Assembly (NCBI GenBank): GCA_022747635.1
Contig: JAKTNV010000027.1
Span: 5,101,731 to 5,165,730, forward strand
Origin: Hetaerina americana
Taxonomy: Eukaryota > Arthropoda > Insecta > Odonata > Calopterygidae
Length of the DNA stretch: 64,000 nucleotides
Direction of reading: 5' to 3'
Position numbers and translations under genes: made by a program. Positions 33,615-46,384 of the stretch are shown piece by piece. The notes beneath the pieces are model-generated. The model did no database searches. It was not told the origin of the DNA and saw only the letters and a program-made list of their open reading frames with translations. Numbering within the stretch: position 1 is the stretch's first letter; every line of letters starts with the position of its first letter.

Positions 33615-36600
33615 TGAAACGCCGCATTTTTTCTGTTCAATCCGAAATGAAGTCGCGTGTTAAAATGTCCAATACCTATGCTGTAAACATGACATCTTGG
33701 GCTACAGATGTTAGCAGTTCGAGAGAATAGTAGATGAAGCTTCGAGCATAGGCCTCCAATCTGCGATTACAGTTGTGGGAGGGGTTGGGGGTGGGTGGGA
33801 GGAGGGAAGGGACACGTTGGATGGAATGTGATGTGGCTGTCTTTGGCAGCTGTCCGATATCCTTACCCTTATTTGTCAATTGACCCGCTGAGTGGGCGGC
33901 GATGTCTCCTACTACCGCAGTATGTCTTCTAGCGTGCCCTGAATGCTAAAGGAACATCTCCGAGCTTCTGGTCGAGGATGGCAGTTTAAAAATATGATGA
34001 TGCCTTGAAACAAACCTGCCTCTTCTTTTACAAGGATATGCGGCAGGAATTGGCTGGGCATCAGCTTGCATATAATTGTACTAATAATTGTAATGGTAAC
34101 ACTAGGAACAATAATTCAATGTTGAACGTAATATTCATGACTAGAGTCAAAGACGTTTGTATTTATAAGGAAAGAGGCTAGGAAAATACAAATAACAAAA
34201 TTTGGGGCTGGTAGTACAATACGCCAAGTTAAAAAAACAGGAAAAATCATTTGATATATTTAAAGATGACATTTAAATTGTATAAGTCTTCGTAAAATGG
34301 AAGTGTGAACAGTGAGGGCTGGAAAAATATTTTGGAGAGTGAAAATCCGAGGGAAGAACCCACTGGATCGGACGACGACGCTGAACATGAAACCCGGGCT
34401 GCGTCTAAATAAAATACTGTGTAATGACAAAGTTATATTTTTCCATCAAGAAATGAATCGATTCCATAAAGTCACGCCTCAAACAACAAATTATTTGTTA
34501 TTTATTTTGAGAGATAAATTTCTGTACCCAGAAATAAGGATAACTCTTCCAACATATATATGCGAAACTATCGTCCAAAATAAGATGCTTCAAATTCCTG
34601 GCGATGAGCTGTATTGACAGAGCTCCCTTCGTAGCAACACAACTAGTAAAACAGAATATGCTGGTTTATCTTCACATGCATAACAGAAGCTTGGCTTATT
34701 TATTTAAGTTTAATTTAATTGTTACAATAAATATGGAAATTAAATTTTAAAAAAAGACGACCTTTGCTCACTCAGGTTAATAATTCTTAGTTTAAATAAT
34801 GTTAGATAAGTACATATTTCTTACCAATGCCTTCGAAAATTCTTGTAAACCTGCTTAATCAGTTGATTAGGCAAGGTTTCATCACTGCATTCTATTTATA
34901 ATTGGACGCCATCTTTTGCAGCGGTTTTCTAAGAACAGAAAATTCTATTCAGATAAACTGCCAAATGGACCCACGCCTTTTGAACTCCCACTCTTTTGCT
35001 ACCCGTTTGCGAAAATGATCAAGGAGTAACTCGTGTCAATTAGTAACTGGCTACACGGTGGCAATATTGGTGATAAACAACTCGATAACTGTAATGTGAA
35101 GTCTATGGTTAAATTTTGGAAATAAAAATAACACGACATATTTTCACTATGTCTATAGGTCACCATTTCAAGATATAATTGGAGTGAAGCTCGACCGATA
35201 TCTGAAAAATCGCCGGAAAAAAAACTATAAGGAATTTCTGGTTTGACATCATGCCGGCCAGCGTCGCAAAACAAAAACGATTTAAGCCTAGAGCCCTAAT
35301 TTTGTATGTTCTCAACCGCGACATGGTGTGGCGTGTTCCGCTGGAACTATAGCCGACAAAACCGCTTGGATGAAATTCCTAATGCCACCAATTTCCATGC
35401 CACTAAAAATCTATAAATACAAGAAAAACCCTGTAGCCACACCAAACATTTTTATAGCATTCCACGAAATTTATGATATTAAACTGACAGTTTTCACACT
35501 AATACATTGTTTCATGGATAACTTATAGACAAAATAATTATAATTTTCTGAAATAGATCATTTGATAAAGTCATGGGCAAAGTGTCCGTAATAAAAACTG
35601 ATTATGCCACCAGCCATCAAAATCAGTGTCATCAATCCTATATATATGTAGTGCCACATCTATGTATTGCAAAAAAACATCGCACTGCACGGCTTCACAC
35701 AGACCTTGCGGCGGTTCTAATTATCATAACTCGAGCTGAAATATTCAAAGTTAAATGTCTCGCATTATCCCGGTCGTTCGGAATGGGCATTTGAAATATT
35801 CCAACGGAGAACGACGGTTTGGCTCCCAGTAAACTAAACGAAACGAACGCTGTGTCCAAGTTTCTTGTTGACAATAGTAAAAAATCACTGCTCTTTATTT
35901 TTCTTTGTGGATAGCTCCTTCTGAGTAAGATAATATTATATCGTTTTTGGGACAGATATATTTAATGGGAAAAATCTTCAAGCAATGATGGGCGAGATAA
36001 TAATTCAGCCTCAGTTATCTGTGAACACCTTGAATTCAATTACTCGTAAAATTCAAACGAGAAACGGGAAATTGCGACTATTTACACATTTTTAACGATA
36101 TGTTTATTTTGGATGAATTATTAAGACGCAAAACTTGATGCTCGAAAACTGAAGTGTGGAAGAAAAATATGAAAAGGCGTTCTAAAGGGGCTCAATTAAC
36201 GGAATTGAAATCTTAATACAATTTCTTCTCCAAGCAATTTTTCATAATTTTTCTCGTTTAATATTAGTGCTCTATTATAACCGGCGTTTCTGCAAACAGA
36301 AGGTATATACTTTTATATGTTCTCCCTAATTATATCTCCGCGTACTTAACCAGGTTCCCCAGATTTGATGAGTTCGACATTACATATTTCTGCTAAACAC
36401 AACCAATGTTTTTAAAAGACGTTCGCCATTTTCATTTCTCTCGTTTGAGGAAATGTATGTCAATGCAATTCCTTTCAACACTGTAATTAGCAAATACATT
36501 TGTCATTGTTAAAACATTTAAAGGTTTCCCGGAGAAATTGATCATACACAGAAACGTATGACGTAAAACTATTCTGGCAGGTCTAAATGGACGAAGAAAG

Positions 36601-37554
36601 CCCAAAAACGAGCGGCAGCAATTGACAATATGTCTTTATCGCCATTTCGTTGTCTATGACGACGTTAATCACAGGCTTCCATGCTGAAATACATAGGAAT
36701 TTCTTGTGGTTTGACTGCGCGAATGAAGATTTTGCAAATATTCCATGCATTTCCCATGCCAAACGTGCTGCACCTCCAGAACCCTTCGATGCAAAGTGCT
36801 ACAGAGTTTCCGCTCACAGCATCCTTGCGCGGGAGGATCGAAACGAGTGGAATGGCGAGAGAGCAAGATTACCATTTTTAGGAATCACATCCAACTCGAT
36901 TCACCTGCAGACGAATGACAACGATCGAGGACGCATCTCATGATGTCAGACTCTCCAGGAGGCGCGGGAGGAGTCGCTGACTGGAGGGAAATGGGGGGGG
37001 GGGGGTGGAGAGGGATTTTCACGGCAGTGATACACGCTCGGCGAATGATTGGTGGAATCTCTTTGAAGGGTTTGAAACAAAGCGCGAATTTAGATTTGGC
37101 GAAGGACCACTCCCCCAAATTTATCCGCGTACACAGAGAATAAAAGAGTTGTTTTAACAGTACTGGAGAAAACCATGGTAGTATTATGAGTTGTTATAAT
37201 TAATATTATTTACTCCTTTATGATATATTTTGAAGAGCTGAAACCGCTTTGACGTTCATATCCCCGAAAAAATTTAATTGTCAAATAAATAAGCACGTTT
37301 TCAATCAACAGAATCCTGGAATACAAATTGTATCACCAGTAAGAGTGTTTGAAGTGCTTCCGATATTTGAGTTACCATGAAAATACCTCACAATTAAAAT
37401 ACAAAAATATTCGAGTTTGAAGTTCATTATTTTTCAATAATTGCGCAATACGATCAACCTCGTATTAGGTTGCCATTAAAAAATACGAATGCATATTGAC
37501 GCTACTGAGTATCACTTCCTAAAATGGATATTTAACTCACTTCGGCTAATTGAG
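33615..37554. other. Mostly AT-rich unassigned sequence
   Basis: No recognisable gene or mobile element. Short ORFs at 34312-34617 (101 residues) and 36650-36943 (97 residues) have no known motif. A GC-richer patch with a G-run occurs at 36940-37020. Confidence 0.35.
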
Positions 37555-37740
37555 TGTGTGTGCATATATATATATTATTAGGTAATCTACCGGTTAAGGT
37601 AGGTTTTTGGATGGACGTAATTACTAATTAAATAATTTGTGGCCCCTAGCAAAACACAACATCCTACTCTAAATCAGGTCCCTCTTCAGCTCTGAGTACT
37701 TTCTTCCTCCCTTCATCCCTTCCAACATCCCTATCCAGTT

Positions 37741-37784
<44 letters not shown>

Positions 37785-37805
37785 GTTACTTCTACGAAAT
37801 CATAT
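37555..37805 (+). repeat. Composite repeat: TA tracts plus GGTAATCTACCGG unit, copy 1
   Basis: Order: short (TA)n; TAGGTAATCTACCGGTTAAG then GTAGGTTTTTGGAT; CATCCTACTCT and CAGGTCCCTCTTC; an extra pyrimidine stretch; then (TA)n at 37743-37780. A SINE A 3' half follows. The same order recurs at 53195-53530, so this is an interspersed composite whose TA tracts vary in length. Confidence 0.8.
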
Positions 37806-37818
37806 ATATACATATATA

Positions 37819-37930
37819 TTTGGCCCCCCTACCCTGATGTGTGAATTTCACACGCCGTATAGGGCTTAGTACTGGGTGAATTCTACCATCACCTACTAAA
37901 CCGACCTTCGGGTTGATTACTGTGTTTATG

Positions 37931-37982
<52 letters not shown>
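37819..37982 (+). mobile_element. tRNA-derived SINE, family A, 5'-truncated copy, with TA tail
   Basis: It starts at GGCCCCCCTACCCTGATGTG and keeps CACACGCCGTATAGGGCTTA and ACCGACCTTCGGGTTGATTAC, ending TGTGTTTATGATTA. This runs into (TA)n at 37931-37982. The tRNA-like head is missing and replaced by (TA)n-rich sequence. Confidence 0.85.
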
Positions 37983-37987
<5 letters not shown>

Positions 37988-38019
37988 CAAATAACTTCAA
38001 CTGTGTACTTAAAATGTAG

Positions 38020-38430
38020 CGAGGAACCCGGGTGCGTCGCGAATCGCGTGTTCCCTAGCAAATGTTACATCGTCGGAGGGTGGGGGGGGGCAGGAGGGGG
38101 CACGCCACGCCCTCGGGGGAGAGCGGAGGGGGCCCCTGGTAAAGTGTCCGGGGCGCGCACGTCAGAAGATCAAGATGGCGGAAACAAGTGAGCCGAGCTA
38201 TGAGGGCACTTGCGACGAGCGAGATGGCGGTAGGGATGGAGGGAGGGTGGGAGAGAATGAGGGAGAGGAGAGGAGGCAAGGGGAGGGGAGGGTTGGCAGC
38301 GAAGTAGGAAACGTTATCGCGGGTGGGGGCAAACTTGCAAAAGGTTTATCAAAAGCCCGGGAAAAGAAATCGAAGACACCTGATACTGGAAGAGAGGCAG
38401 CAGAGGAGGAGTCAAGCATACATATGTAAA
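38020..38430. promoter_or_regulatory. Small CpG-island-like block with a YY1-like start site
   Basis: A GC-rich patch with G-runs near 38080-38090. At 38169-38180 the sequence TCAAGATGGCGG matches the YY1 core (AAGATGGCG), a motif often found at transcription/translation starts of animal promoters. Confidence 0.4.
38175..38429 (+). CDS. Candidate host first exon or short ORF, Lys/Glu/Gly-rich
   Basis: The ATG lies in strong context (AAGATGG) within a YY1-like motif and opens 84 codons to TAA at 38427-38429. It starts MAETSEPSYEGTCDERDGGR, is charged and Gly/Glu-rich (residues ~18-45), then reads VIAGGGKLAKGLSKAREKKS (residues ~48-67) and ends acidic. It looks more protein-like than neighbouring GC-rich frames because it mixes residues and lacks Pro/Arg/Ala repetition. 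No domain is recognised. A weak donor (GTAAAT) overlaps the stop codon, so splicing onward is possible but unproven. Confidence 0.35.
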   Translation: MAETSEPSYEGTCDERDGGRDGGRVGENEGEERRQGEGRVGSEVGNVIAGGGKLAKGLSKAREKKSKTPDTGREAAEEESSIHM

Positions 38431-38639
38431 TGGGGATGGCTACAAGCGTTCCACCTATATATTACCTAAAAATACGCCGAGGTATTTTGAGGAGAAATTC
38501 CGTTCACGGACCGAGTAGACATGAGAATTGAACGGACCCTTTAGGGAAAGGGACGGAGTGGTCCCTCTATTTTGCCCGTGTCGACATGACCTGGGGGGGG
38601 GGGGGTGAAATGCACTGAAGAGCAGTTAGCAACACACAA

Positions 38640-38907
38640 GCCGAGGGTAGGTTTGATAGGTGTCGGTAGAGTTGATCCAGTACTAAGCCCTCTACGGCGT
38701 GTGGAATTCGCGCATCAGGGTAAGTTCCATGGCCAGTCCCTTTCCCTCCGCCGGTTTCCCCGAAAGATTGGCACCCGTAAAAGCACACAGCTCAGTCGGA
38801 GTGAAGGGCGCCCAGGGGTGTGCGGTGCGGGGCAGGGTGGGGCGCCCCGGAATCGAACCCGGGTCCAACGTTCATTGATCCAACCCTCCCTAGACTACCA
38901 CGCCCCT
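38640..38907 (-). mobile_element. tRNA-derived SINE, family A, copy 4
   Basis: The minus strand has GTGGTAGTCTAGGGAGGG (box A region), CCCGGGTTCGATTCCGGGGC (box B), TGCTTTTACGGGTGCCAAT, CACACGCCGTAGAGGGCTTA and ACCTACCCTCGGCTTG at the end. It is diverged from copy 2, with a G-rich insertion in the 5' body (about 38815-38845). Confidence 0.8.
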
Positions 38908-39349
38908 AAAGAGCAGTCATATCTTGCTAAACTGTGAATTACTAAATGACTCGAGAGGATAAGGAAGGAGCTAACAGGATCAATGTCATTGTTTATATCA
39001 TAAGGCTTTCTTGGAAATTCAAGAACATAAATAATTTTTTATGGCATAGCAGTGTTTTTGGTTAAGTATAACTGCATAATAATTTATTTGAGCCAACTCG
39101 TGCGGAAATTATGCAATATGCACTTGCAATATTAATGTATGAAATTATATAATGAAATTTATTTATAAAACTCCACTTTATTCTATGGCACTATTTTACA
39201 ATAAATTATAACGAACTATTTCAAGGTGTATTATGAAATTTGACTTTTTTTACTTAAGTATCAAAACAAGAATTAAACTAAGGTCCGCAGTCGAAGCAAA
39301 CAAGGCCCAATGGCTTTGCCATTTGGGCAGCCGACTGACTAATTGTGGC

Positions 39350-39690
39350 CGAAGCTAAATGCAAGAGTAGAGTAAAGAGAATGGGCTTCTATGGGAAGGT
39401 TTTCTATGAGAAGGAGGAATTACTGATGGAAAATAATAGCAGCATAGACTTACTGAAGCGGTTCATTAGAAGTTACGTGTAAGCTCCACATTTCCACAGA
39501 CGTGAGATCTTAGTTTAGCTGTTGGGAACAAGAGAGGGTGGAGGGTGAGATGGAAATGCAGCGCTTCGAGTGCTGATTGTTCGAATTGAAGAGGGCCGTG
39601 AAAGGTACGGATGGAGAAGAACTTCGGTGAGTGGGTGACGAGATCTAGGAAGGTCCACTATGCAATGAAGCCTAACAGCAGCAAGAAGAA
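39350..39690 (+). mobile_element. RTE-type LINE fragment, C-terminal
   Basis: Broken frames read AEAKCKSRVKRMGFYGKVFY, LMENNSSIDLLKRFIRSYV, then (after a stop) a degraded ALYGSETW-like block and EMQRFEC, followed by RLKRAVKGTDG. This is the same region ('K..LL......L..R..K.YVWSV.LYGSETW....E...FE.W..RR') as in the fragment at 25-588. It is probably an independent, older insertion of a related element. Confidence 0.65.
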
Positions 39691-39699
39691 GATGACAAG

Positions 39700-42600
39700 A
39701 GAGTGTTGAAACCCGGGTCGCGTGAATGAAAATGCTATAGTGGAAATTACAATTGTTAATTATAATTTTTATTCAATATTCTAGGTCTCGTAACTATATT
39801 ATATTAGGATGAAATGTAATTTTAAAACCTCTAAAAATAGTGTTTAATATTTTAATAATAAAAATCGAGAACTAATACTAAATTATACAAATCATACTAA
39901 AGTTGCCAAATATTCATTATCATGGATTTTTATTTTTCGTTTGCAGAAAATATGCCCAGTTTAAATTAAGCTGGAGGTCGAAGTTACGTAAAATAAGGAG
40001 AGGGGTGTATTTAAGTGCATCTGGGAAGAATTTTCGCACTTGTATTTATAAATATCACTTTCTTCGGGGAGAATTCCCAATAAGTCGCAGACGCTACATT
40101 CCACGAGCACTGGGGGTTCCGCGAATCAGGGATGGCTGGTTTGGTCCATGCCACTCTTCCCGGATTAACCCACCTCCAGGGTCACATCCTCATCCCCAGA
40201 TGCAGGTCCCGCTTTGCGTGAGAGTTCATATCTTCAATGCCCCACTTGCATTTCTGGGAGTCATAGAAGGGCTTACAATGATCATACATGGAGAAATAAT
40301 TCTTTTATTGCATCCCACTCGTTTATAAAAGGATATTTTGCTGTAACAGCAATCAATTGAATGCCATTCACTCTGATCTTAGAAATTAGGCAAGGTGATG
40401 TTACACCGTTTTCCACCACTTAAATATTGATTTCATGTGGCATTGTCTTTACTTTAGCTCCAGGTAATAGTCCAAAATTTAAGTTTTCGCCATTATTTTA
40501 CTTACGCACTCAATCCAATGTTGAGTAATCAACTATTTTATGGCATTTCAATTTCCATAGAGTTTTTAATTTATTTTTTGTCATTAATATGCCTTCCTTA
40601 GAGCGCTTAAATAATTACTTCTACGATATTAATTCGTAAATTTTATTCGTGCGCTTCAAAAATAACTTCTGCAAAAATAAGAATTTGGCAATTTCCTATT
40701 GTAAACGTGGGTAATTGAGGAAAATGGCAAACTATCATGTCCTATGCCACGTTGAGTTTGATATACGATTGACGTGGGGAATATTTTAGAAAAATAAACT
40801 TAAATTCCTCAGAGAAAATTAAGTTCGTATCCTCCGGATTAAAAATGATAAAAATAGAAAATCGATTGATATGATTTATGAAAAAAGTTATCTCGTCAAA
40901 GAAAACGTTGTTTTCAATCGGAGCTCTGATTGAATTGAGTACTACATCGTATGGATGGTATCACTCACTAGATATTCGACGTCCCAGTCTGGAAAATGAA
41001 GGGATTAAACTATCACGTGGCGTTTGACGAGGACCCCAGCAGCGCGATAGGGCATAGGGCTACGAGTCAGGCAGACTCGGACTCTTGACAACCAAATTTT
41101 GTGGTCGGAATTAGCCGGCTAAATGAAATGCCTCTCAGCAGTCCCAATAACTCCCATCATGTAACATCAACCGCCCACATTCATCCCTATTCATGGATGA
41201 GGAGGGGACTCGAGTGGACGCGCTGAAAGTTAGAGAAAGGGGCTCGGCACGAAAACCACAACAGCGGAGATACACCGAAGGACCTCAAGGGAATGACGGC
41301 TATTACGCGGTGGGAAGACATAAGTCATAATGTTTGATCGAAGAAAAAAACAAATTGGTCTAGGTTTTTATCAAGACTTTCCGATTCTTTTCGGTGGTTG
41401 AAAAATTCGCAGTTTAGAATGCAAAAATGATAAATATTCAGAAATGAAATATGTGGTTCCAGGTTCCGAAGTACCAGGCTAGTCAAGTGTCAAAACTTGA
41501 TTGAATTTAATCGTGTCAGGTTACGAGTTTCAGGTCTCCAAAATTAGAAACTAAGACTGAAATTCAAACAGTCAAGGTTCCTCTTCTATTTCCAACTTCA
41601 AATAATTGAATTTTACTGATGTGTGAAAAGTGAAAACTTAAACATCCACAGCGCCAGAGTTTTACATGCATAGCAAAGTCTAAAGAGGATATTGCGTACC
41701 ATGTAAGTTACGTGATCATATCGATAATGTTTGCAGAATGAGATTCAATAGATTCGAGCTTAAATTTTCACAACGTGTGTAATCTAGCGACCAAGTGCTG
41801 CATATGAAACTTTAGCGGTGTTTAAATCTAATTTTGGAAGGAAAGTCATTCATATGCGAGTTAAAATCAAAATAAATTTAGAAAAATCAATATAAACATC
41901 TTATATCGTGATCAATTTAGACATTTGGGGGATAAATTCAATATTCTTCATATTTTAACCGTTTTCCTTGGACACGTTTTGCCCTTTCAAAATACAAACT
42001 AACTCAGGCAGTTAATTCACTCATGAAATTACTCAATATGTAACTAATAACGAGATTGCGTATTTTTGAATGGAAATATTGATATGCTTCTTCATTATCT
42101 AAATATTATACCACAAATTACAAAACTGTAGCACAATTATTTCATAAATTTATTGTAGTTTTACACCATGGATATGGAAATTGGCTCTATAATACAATAG
42201 TGGGTTACTCTTGAGTACCTGTAGCAGAAAGTCACAAAGGAAAATTACTTGGTTCCTCCAGTTAAACCTTTGTCTCAAGAAACGTGGACGGGGATGGGTT
42301 CAGAGTTTACAGCACAAAGCATGTAATGCTTCGTAATATTTCTCGAATACTCAACCTTGGTCACGAAAGTACTCTCTTTTAGAGTGATTATATTAGCAGC
42401 AACCTATTTCTCATCTGTCCGCTGAGAGGGAGGCTTCTCAATGCTGAGTGAGCATTGACAGAATGACGGAGGGGAGGAAATACGATATTTGTACACTTCA
42501 GTATTCAAACAAGAAGGAGCTGGCGCCGTCAAAACTAGAAACAGAGGTCGATGAAAGGATAAACCCTTTTCTGTGACGGCTCCCGAGAATGATAAACGAG

Positions 42601-43068
42601 ATCGTTGGAAGTCGGATTGCAAGGAACATCGTGAAATACGTCATAAACTGTCCTAATCAAAACCCTTCGTGCGAGCATGCTCGTTGTTACAGGCAAGAAA
42701 CTCCTCATTTTTTAACATTACATCATATGACCATCGCGTATAAAAATGAACATATCTTCGGAAGGGCAAAACAATATTTTAAAATTAGTTTTTCTATTAT
42801 CGACAGTATTTTAGCATCGTACAAATTTACCTTGAGGTAAGCACACTATTCTCCAATGAGGAAAGGCGTGCACGGCAAAGAAAGAGTTTCTAAGAATAAG
42901 ATTAATGAATGAAAGTCTTGTGAGTTCCCTAAAATCAAAACAGATAGGTAGAGTGTAGTTGCAAATGGAAGCTTTTCCTCAAGTTGCACAGTAAACCTAG
43001 ATCATCTAATTTCTTAGCTCAGAGAAGTGAGGTGTCATAAAGGATACCCACAGATATTTTCTCTCATC
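39700..43068. other. AT-rich unassigned sequence
   Basis: No recognisable gene. A 141-residue ORF at 39903-40328 (plus) has no known domain and no splice or promoter context that would support it. 41025-41300 is less AT-rich but carries no clear feature. Confidence 0.35.
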
Positions 43069-43069
43069 T

Positions 43070-43300
43070 TTCTACATCTACATGATACCCCCAAGCTCCC
43101 GCAGGGGCGCGTGGCGGGGGGTGTTTGGTCACAACCAGTAAAAGAGACTGAAACTACATGCAAAACCAACATATTCATGCAAACCTACATACGCAGAGGC
43201 GTATGTATTCATGCGACAACCTTTTCAACCCGCACACATGCAAATACAGATACCATCAACCAACATACACATGCACACACAGATGCAGTAAGCATCTATC
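43070..43300. repeat. Interspersed repeat, second copy of the 4752 family
   Basis: It starts CTACATCTACATGATACCCC, then CAAGCTCCCGCAGG and GTGGCGGGGGGTGTT, followed by a CA/ACACATGCA-rich body as at 4752. The limits of the 3' end are uncertain. Confidence 0.65.
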
Positions 43301-44082
43301 CAGCAACGTGGAAATTAGAATTGAAAAGCAAGAGCTCTACTATCACGTGGACGTGCGTATCACATGGCCTCCGACCCGAAGAAGTCACACACAGGTAGCG
43401 AATGCGACACAACACATCAAAGTTCTTCAAATTATACTAACGCACATTTTGGAACCCGTTGTCTTCACGGCGGCCACAAAATTAATCATAGCACATTGAC
43501 CAGTGCTCTTGTTCTAGATGATATCCTCACATTGATACATGGAGTAAGTTTCTTGGCCACCGAATCCATCCGGCGATCCTCAATGGGGTCGTTTCGATTA
43601 AATTACCACTGCGGTACTGACAACCGAGGCCCCAACTGACTGAAAATAGGAAAAAATCCACGGCCTCTATTATGATTACACATTACTCTCTCTTGTCTCA
43701 AATGCGAGTAGATCTATAGAATTCATTGCTTTCAGCGTAAATGATTTAGAGTGTTTTCTCTTGAGGAAATGAGCCACCCTATAAACGGGAGATGGGGGGA
43801 GGGGCGAGGGGCGAGGGCCACTCCTCCGCTGACTCCCCCTCCCCCGGGAATGCTATTATAGAGGAGAGGGAAGAGAGGGGGTGGGAATTGATTTTGTTGA
43901 GTTTGGGCAGTTAGCCGCAAAGCGTGCAGAAATTCGCCGCGCGGGGCGCATCCTCATTCCGAAGGAGAGGGTTAAGAGCTCCGCCGGGAGGGACACCGCA
44001 GGAACGCAGAAGTCCCTTCCTGTCGCTCATCCTTGGCTCTTACACTCATGATCTAGGAAATTATTCTCCAAATATGCTAGTA

Positions 44083-44134
<52 letters not shown>

Positions 44135-44850
44135 CATTCAATGTTTAGTCGCGAATCATGTTCCGCGAGGGAGTATGTACGTATTTATTGAATCTGGACG
44201 TCTCTTCTGGTTCATTTTGCAAATGATACACCGACCAGCTGGACTGAACTACTCGTCGCTCCTAATTTATTCATCGTACTATTTTATCCCCACACTCTTT
44301 ATACAACGTTGTAACTGAAATCCGTTGACCTAATTTGCTGTCATTTGTGCCGATTAGTCGTGATGAGCAGCTGTTTAGGCGGAGAGCGAGGAGATTCTTT
44401 CGCCCGACTATCGTCTCAAGACACGGAGAAAGTTTCCCATAAAGGGTCAAATTCTCGACATGCAATGCATCAACAGAAAAAATCATCAGCACAAATTAAA
44501 AAGTTCAGTTGACGTGAGTAAAAATGAAACACGTTCCATTGTTCTTAGTCATGATTTAGGCTTTTCAATATCATTATCGGTGAAAGGATATGCCTTAGGC
44601 TTTTCTCGTAGCATTTTCCAGGTATTCTTACGGAGACAATGATTTATTCAACCTGAGGGAAGTTATATTAGACCAACACGCGGGATTTTGCATTTTTTTC
44701 ATGCGGTATAATTCGTAAAAAATATTATTATTATGATTTAAGTAAAAATGTCTGGGTAAACGATAAACATTCTACTTCGCCACAATGGTAAAGTTCCTTT
44801 GGATATTAAACATAAATGTGTTGGTCTAAAATATTTTGAAGGAAAAAATT
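43301..44850. other. Unassigned sequence with one (TA)n tract
   Basis: A (TA)n microsatellite lies at about 44078-44133. A G-rich patch is at 43790-43880. No gene was recognised. Confidence 0.4.
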
Positions 44851-45098
44851 TCAAAAGGAAGGTGCGGTCAGAGCTCCAGTCGCAGATAACACTGAAGTAA
44901 CCATTAGCACCGCTGCTGTTATCGTGAGATAAGGCCTACGAAGAGTACTATTAGAAATATTGAACATTCCATCCGGTAATATGTTTATAACAGAAAAACT
45001 GTCCACGAGACGTTTGTGCCGGCGGGTGCCGAGACTGCTCATACCGGACAGCTGGATGTCCACCGACAGGAAATTGTTCGCAGTTAAAGTTGTTGTTC
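44851..45098 (-). CDS. Candidate terminal exon with C-terminal hydrophobic segment
   Basis: On the minus strand an acceptor-like ACTTCTCATCTTGCAG ends at 45099. It is followed by an open frame to TGA at 44851-44853, giving about 82 codons: GTTTLTANNFLSVDIQLSG, then SLGTRRHKRLVDSFSV, LPDGMFNISNSTLRR and the hydrophobic YLTITAAVLMVTSVLSATG near the end. There are two possible N-glycosylation sites (NIS/NST region). The C-terminal hydrophobic stretch suggests a membrane segment or a GPI-anchor signal. A weak resemblance to the end of insect chemoreceptors ('GxFxLxxxxL...YL') was considered but is not strong. No upstream exon was identified. Confidence 0.3.
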
Positions 45099-45271
45099 CT
45101 GCAAGATGAGAAGTTTTTTCGAAATCAATTACTGCGGTTGATACTTGGCCTCGTCATTTTCATCGCGAGAGAAAAAAAGAACAAAGCTCTGTGTGAAAAT
45201 CACCAGCACCGAAAAGGTGAAAGGTGCTGCGAAAGTAAGGCAAAATAATTTTTCGATAGCAGTGGCGTTTA

Positions 45272-45549
45272 GGGTAGGCGACCGACAGCCGAGGTCATTT
45301 GAGCCATTGGGGATGGATGGGATTGGAGGAAGGGCGATGTGAAACCTGGCGTCGGAATTAGCCCACTCTTAAAGAACTGTGCCAATGGGTCACACACAAA
45401 CGTCCCACCCGACGGACGGTTCACTCACTCTAAGTGCCTCAAGTAAGGATCGGGATACCACTGAAAAATATCTGTCGGATGTAGGATACGAACCCAAACC
45501 CTCTCAGTGGGAAGTCAGTGCGCTAACCACCGCACCATCTTGATTCCCT
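45272..45549 (-). mobile_element. tRNA-derived SINE, family B, copy 2
   Basis: The minus strand begins GGAATCAAGATGGTGCGGTG (box A region), then GAGGGTTTGGGTTCGTATCC (box B). GTGGTATCCCGATCCTTAC and CCGTCCGTCGGGTGGGACG follow, ending GACCTCGGCTGTCGGTCGCC. It aligns along its length with copy 1 at 32140, with one internal deletion near 45430. Confidence 0.8.
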
Positions 45550-45554
45550 CAGCA

Positions 45555-46380
45555 CTAGCTCCATGTCGATTTTTCACATCACTCAATGTGTACGATTACT
45601 TTCGTGGAATGCGTTTTCCATCGTCAAAAGTAGAATGTAGGAGAAGGAAACATGTTTCCATTTGCAACGACCGCCGCTGACGTAATATCGGTGGGAAATC
45701 AATGAATTTTTTAACTTAATATAAATTACACACAACGCTGACGATGCAACATAAAGTTAAATTCATTTCCAATAAATCATGGGCATTAAAATTCTACGAT
45801 CGCCCTTCATAGAGAAGGCCACAGAGCACGAGCCGCAAAGCCCAATGAGAAGTGTTCTTCATTTCTTTCCATGCATTCCGTTAAGGGGAGCGTTATCTCG
45901 CCGCGACGTTGCCTGGCTCCGCGAAAGGGCGCTCCCCCCCCCCTCTGAACCAAAACAATCGCCTGTGATCCACGCGTTCGAGCGAGAGCGAATGGTCGCA
46001 CGCCCTTCTTGAGACAAACACACACACACAGGCACCTGGCGCGACAACTCCAACTCAAGCGGATTTGTGAATCCCTTTGAAAAGCAGGACACGAGGGGGA
46101 AGTTGGGAGTTTACGAAAAAAAGGAAAAATGGAGTGAGTGGATGTTGGAAGGGGAGAGAGGTCTTATGCCTACCTCTTGGTCGAAGAGATCCCTCTCGTG
46201 CAGGCCCTCGAGGAGGAGAGAGGGAGGGAGGGTTCGAAGTGGCGGGGGTGCATCGAGTCGAGGAGAGAGGGTTGCAGGGGGGCGGAGTGGGGGTGGGGGA
46301 GCATGCAAAAACCACTTCCCATCGGAAGATGACGGAGGGGGGTGGGGGATGAGGATTTAACGCTCTAGGACCCTTCCGAG
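45555..46380. promoter_or_regulatory. GC-rich block (45790-46370)
   Basis: A CpG- and G-rich patch with a short (CA)n at 46018-46030 and purine-rich G-runs at 46215-46345. Overlapping ORFs of 60-97 residues occur in all frames with no domain. A small promoter island is possible. Confidence 0.35.
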
Positions 46381-46384
46381 CAGT

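Noticed and set aside
39903..40328. 141-residue ORF as a host gene
   Set aside because: No known domain, no start or splice context, and AT-rich surroundings.
41030..41110. tRNA-like words around GGGCTACGAGTCAGGC
   Set aside because: Only a weak box A resemblance and no box B.
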